DNA from: Agarilytica sp045430305
GTDB taxonomy: Bacteria > Pseudomonadota > Gammaproteobacteria > Pseudomonadales > Cellvibrionaceae
NCBI GenBank assembly: GCA_045430305.1
Contig: JAILXW010000001.1
Location: 992,001-1,056,000, forward strand
Direction of reading: 5' to 3'
Length of the DNA stretch: 64,000 nt
Made by a program: the position numbers and the translations under genes. Shown here one piece after another: positions 63,036-64,000 of this stretch. Position 1 is the first letter of the stretch; every line of letters starts with the position of its first letter. The notes beneath the pieces are model-generated. The model saw only the letters and a program-made list of their open reading frames with translations. It searched no databases and had not been told where the DNA came from.

Positions 63036-64000
63036 TTAGAGTGGGCGAATTCCTACTGCACGACGCACTTTTTCCATTAACGGTGATGCATAGTCACGGG
63101 CTTTTTCTGCCCCTAATGTGAGAGTGCGCTCTATTTCAGAGGTATCGTCCATCAGCGCATTGTAACGTTCGCGGGCTGGTGATATTTCGGCATTCACCAA
63201 TTCGAAAAGTTGCTTCTTTGCTTCGCCCCAAGCGATGCCGTTTTCGAATTCTTTACGCATATACTCGGTCTGCTCAGCAGAGGCAAAAGCTTGCCATACT
63301 TCAAACAATGTCGAGTCATTCGGGTCTTTGGGTTCGCCCGGCTCCAATAGGTTGGTTTTGATTTTATTGATATGTTTTTTGAGCTGCTTTTCTGTCAAAA
63401 AAATAGGAATTGTATTGTTGTAGCTTTTACTCATTTTGCGGCCATCAAGACCTTTTAACACGGCGACTTTATCGTCGACTACCGCTTCTGGAAGGGTAAA
63501 CGTTTCACCAAAATGGTGATTGAAACGGCTGGCGATGTCACGCGCCATTTCCAAATGCTGAGTTTGATCGCGCCCTACCGGCACTTTGTTCGCATTGAAG
63601 ATTAAAATATCGGCCGCCATCAATACAGGGTACCCAAACAAACCCATGGTGACACCAAAATCAGGGTCTTCGCCGTCTTCTTCGTTCTTGTCTACCGCGG
63701 CTTTGTAGGCAACTGCTCGGTTCATTAAGCCTTTCGCGGTCATACATGAGATGGTCCAAGACAGCTCACTAATTTCTGGTATATCAGATTGACGGTAAAA
63801 CACCGTTTGATCTGGATCGAGGCCCAACGCAAGCCAACTGGCTGCGATTTCTTTGGTGGATTGGTGTATGTGGTCAGGGTCATGGCATTTGATCAAGGCG
63901 TGCAAGTCTGCAAGGAACAAGTAAGATTCCACATCGGGCACCGCACTCGCGGCTATTGCCGGGCGAATGGCTCCAACATAATTCCCTAAATGCGGAGTTC
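63036..64000 (-). CDS. trpS: TrpS, tryptophan-tRNA ligase (partial, N-terminus off window)
   Basis: About 320 residues are present. The frame runs past an internal GTG at 63941 to the window edge, where TPHLGNYVGAIRP is the HIGH-like signature near the N-terminus, so only about 15-20 residues are missing. The KMSKS motif occurs in LDGRKMSKSYNNTIP. The enzyme charges tRNA-Trp. The C-terminal residues are EKVRRAVGIRPL. It lies upstream of the chemotaxis-like gene with a 165-bp gap. Confidence 0.96.
   Translation of the reverse strand, partial: TPHLGNYVGAIRPAIAASAVPDVESYLFLADLHALIKCHDPDHIHQSTKEIAASWLALGLDPDQTVFYRQSDIPEISELSWTISCMTAKGLMNRAVAYKAAVDKNEEDGEDPDFGVTMGLFGYPVLMAADILIFNANKVPVGRDQTQHLEMARDIASRFNHHFGETFTLPEAVVDDKVAVLKGLDGRKMSKSYNNTIPIFLTEKQLKKHINKIKTNLLEPGEPKDPNDSTLFEVWQAFASAEQTEYMRKEFENGIAWGEAKKQLFELVNAEISPARERYNALMDDTSEIERTLTLGAEKARDYASPLMEKVRRAVGIRPL

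Overview
The window carries most of a polar-type flagellar gene cluster of a gammaproteobacterium, followed by a short stretch of chemotaxis, signalling and housekeeping genes. The gene content and order (fliC, flaG, fliD and fliS, then fleQ, fleSR and fliEFGH, with flgBCDEFGHIJKL, cheR, cheV, flgA, flgM and flgN on the other side) match the Pseudomonas/Vibrio plan. Together with the moderate GC content, the very long hook and filament proteins and the rsmE, ttcA, bioA and trpS genes, this suggests a marine Cellvibrionales/Pseudomonadales-type bacterium. That placement is an inference; there is no rRNA or marker gene to fix it.

Layout, left to right. 1-4058 (minus): fliH (cut by the window edge), fliG, fliF, fliE, basal body and switch. 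4059-5142: regulatory DNA with a 17-bp tandem repeat and a small acidic ORF. 5143-9585 (minus): fleR, fleS, fleQ, the regulatory genes, with an eleven-copy 7-bp repeat in front of fleS. 9889-17808 (minus): three fliS paralogues and a FliT-like ORF flanking a six-gene sugar island (PglD-like acetyltransferase, DegT aminotransferase, CapD/PglF-like dehydratase, glycosyltransferase, NeuB, NeuA) that fits nonulosonic-acid synthesis for flagellin glycosylation. 17961-20108 (plus): a Maf-type flagellin glycosyltransferase. 20256-30830 (minus): three flagellins, flaG, fliD and an LEA14-like lipoprotein. 31224-44732 (minus): flgL back to flgB. 45151-46986 (minus): cheR and cheV. 47173-49177 (plus): flgA, flgM, flgN. 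49207-51639 (minus): two glycosyltransferases and arsS, an arsenosugar-type set. 52015-52090: tRNA-Arg(CCT), followed by two tandem repeats that carry copies of its 3' end. 52214-64000: a hypothetical gene, rsmE, a GGDEF/EAL protein, ttcA, a PilZ protein, bioA, an HsbR/HsbA-like partner-switch pair, a methyl-accepting protein and trpS (cut by the edge).

Regulation can be read in part. Sigma-54 (-24/-12) elements precede fliE, fleS, fliC3, flgF, flgB and flgA. Sigma-28 elements precede fliC1, flgM and fliS1, with a weaker one before fliC2. A palindrome of the form GCGGCAA-N4-TTGCCGC recurs upstream of fliC1 (twice), fliC2, fliC3, flgB and fliS2, with a degraded copy at fliE. It resembles the ftr enhancer of Caulobacter FlbD and is a good candidate for the FleR binding site. 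The likely hierarchy is FleQ (with c-di-GMP-binding residues), then FleSR, then sigma-54 genes including one flagellin, then FlgM/FliA and the sigma-28 flagellins.
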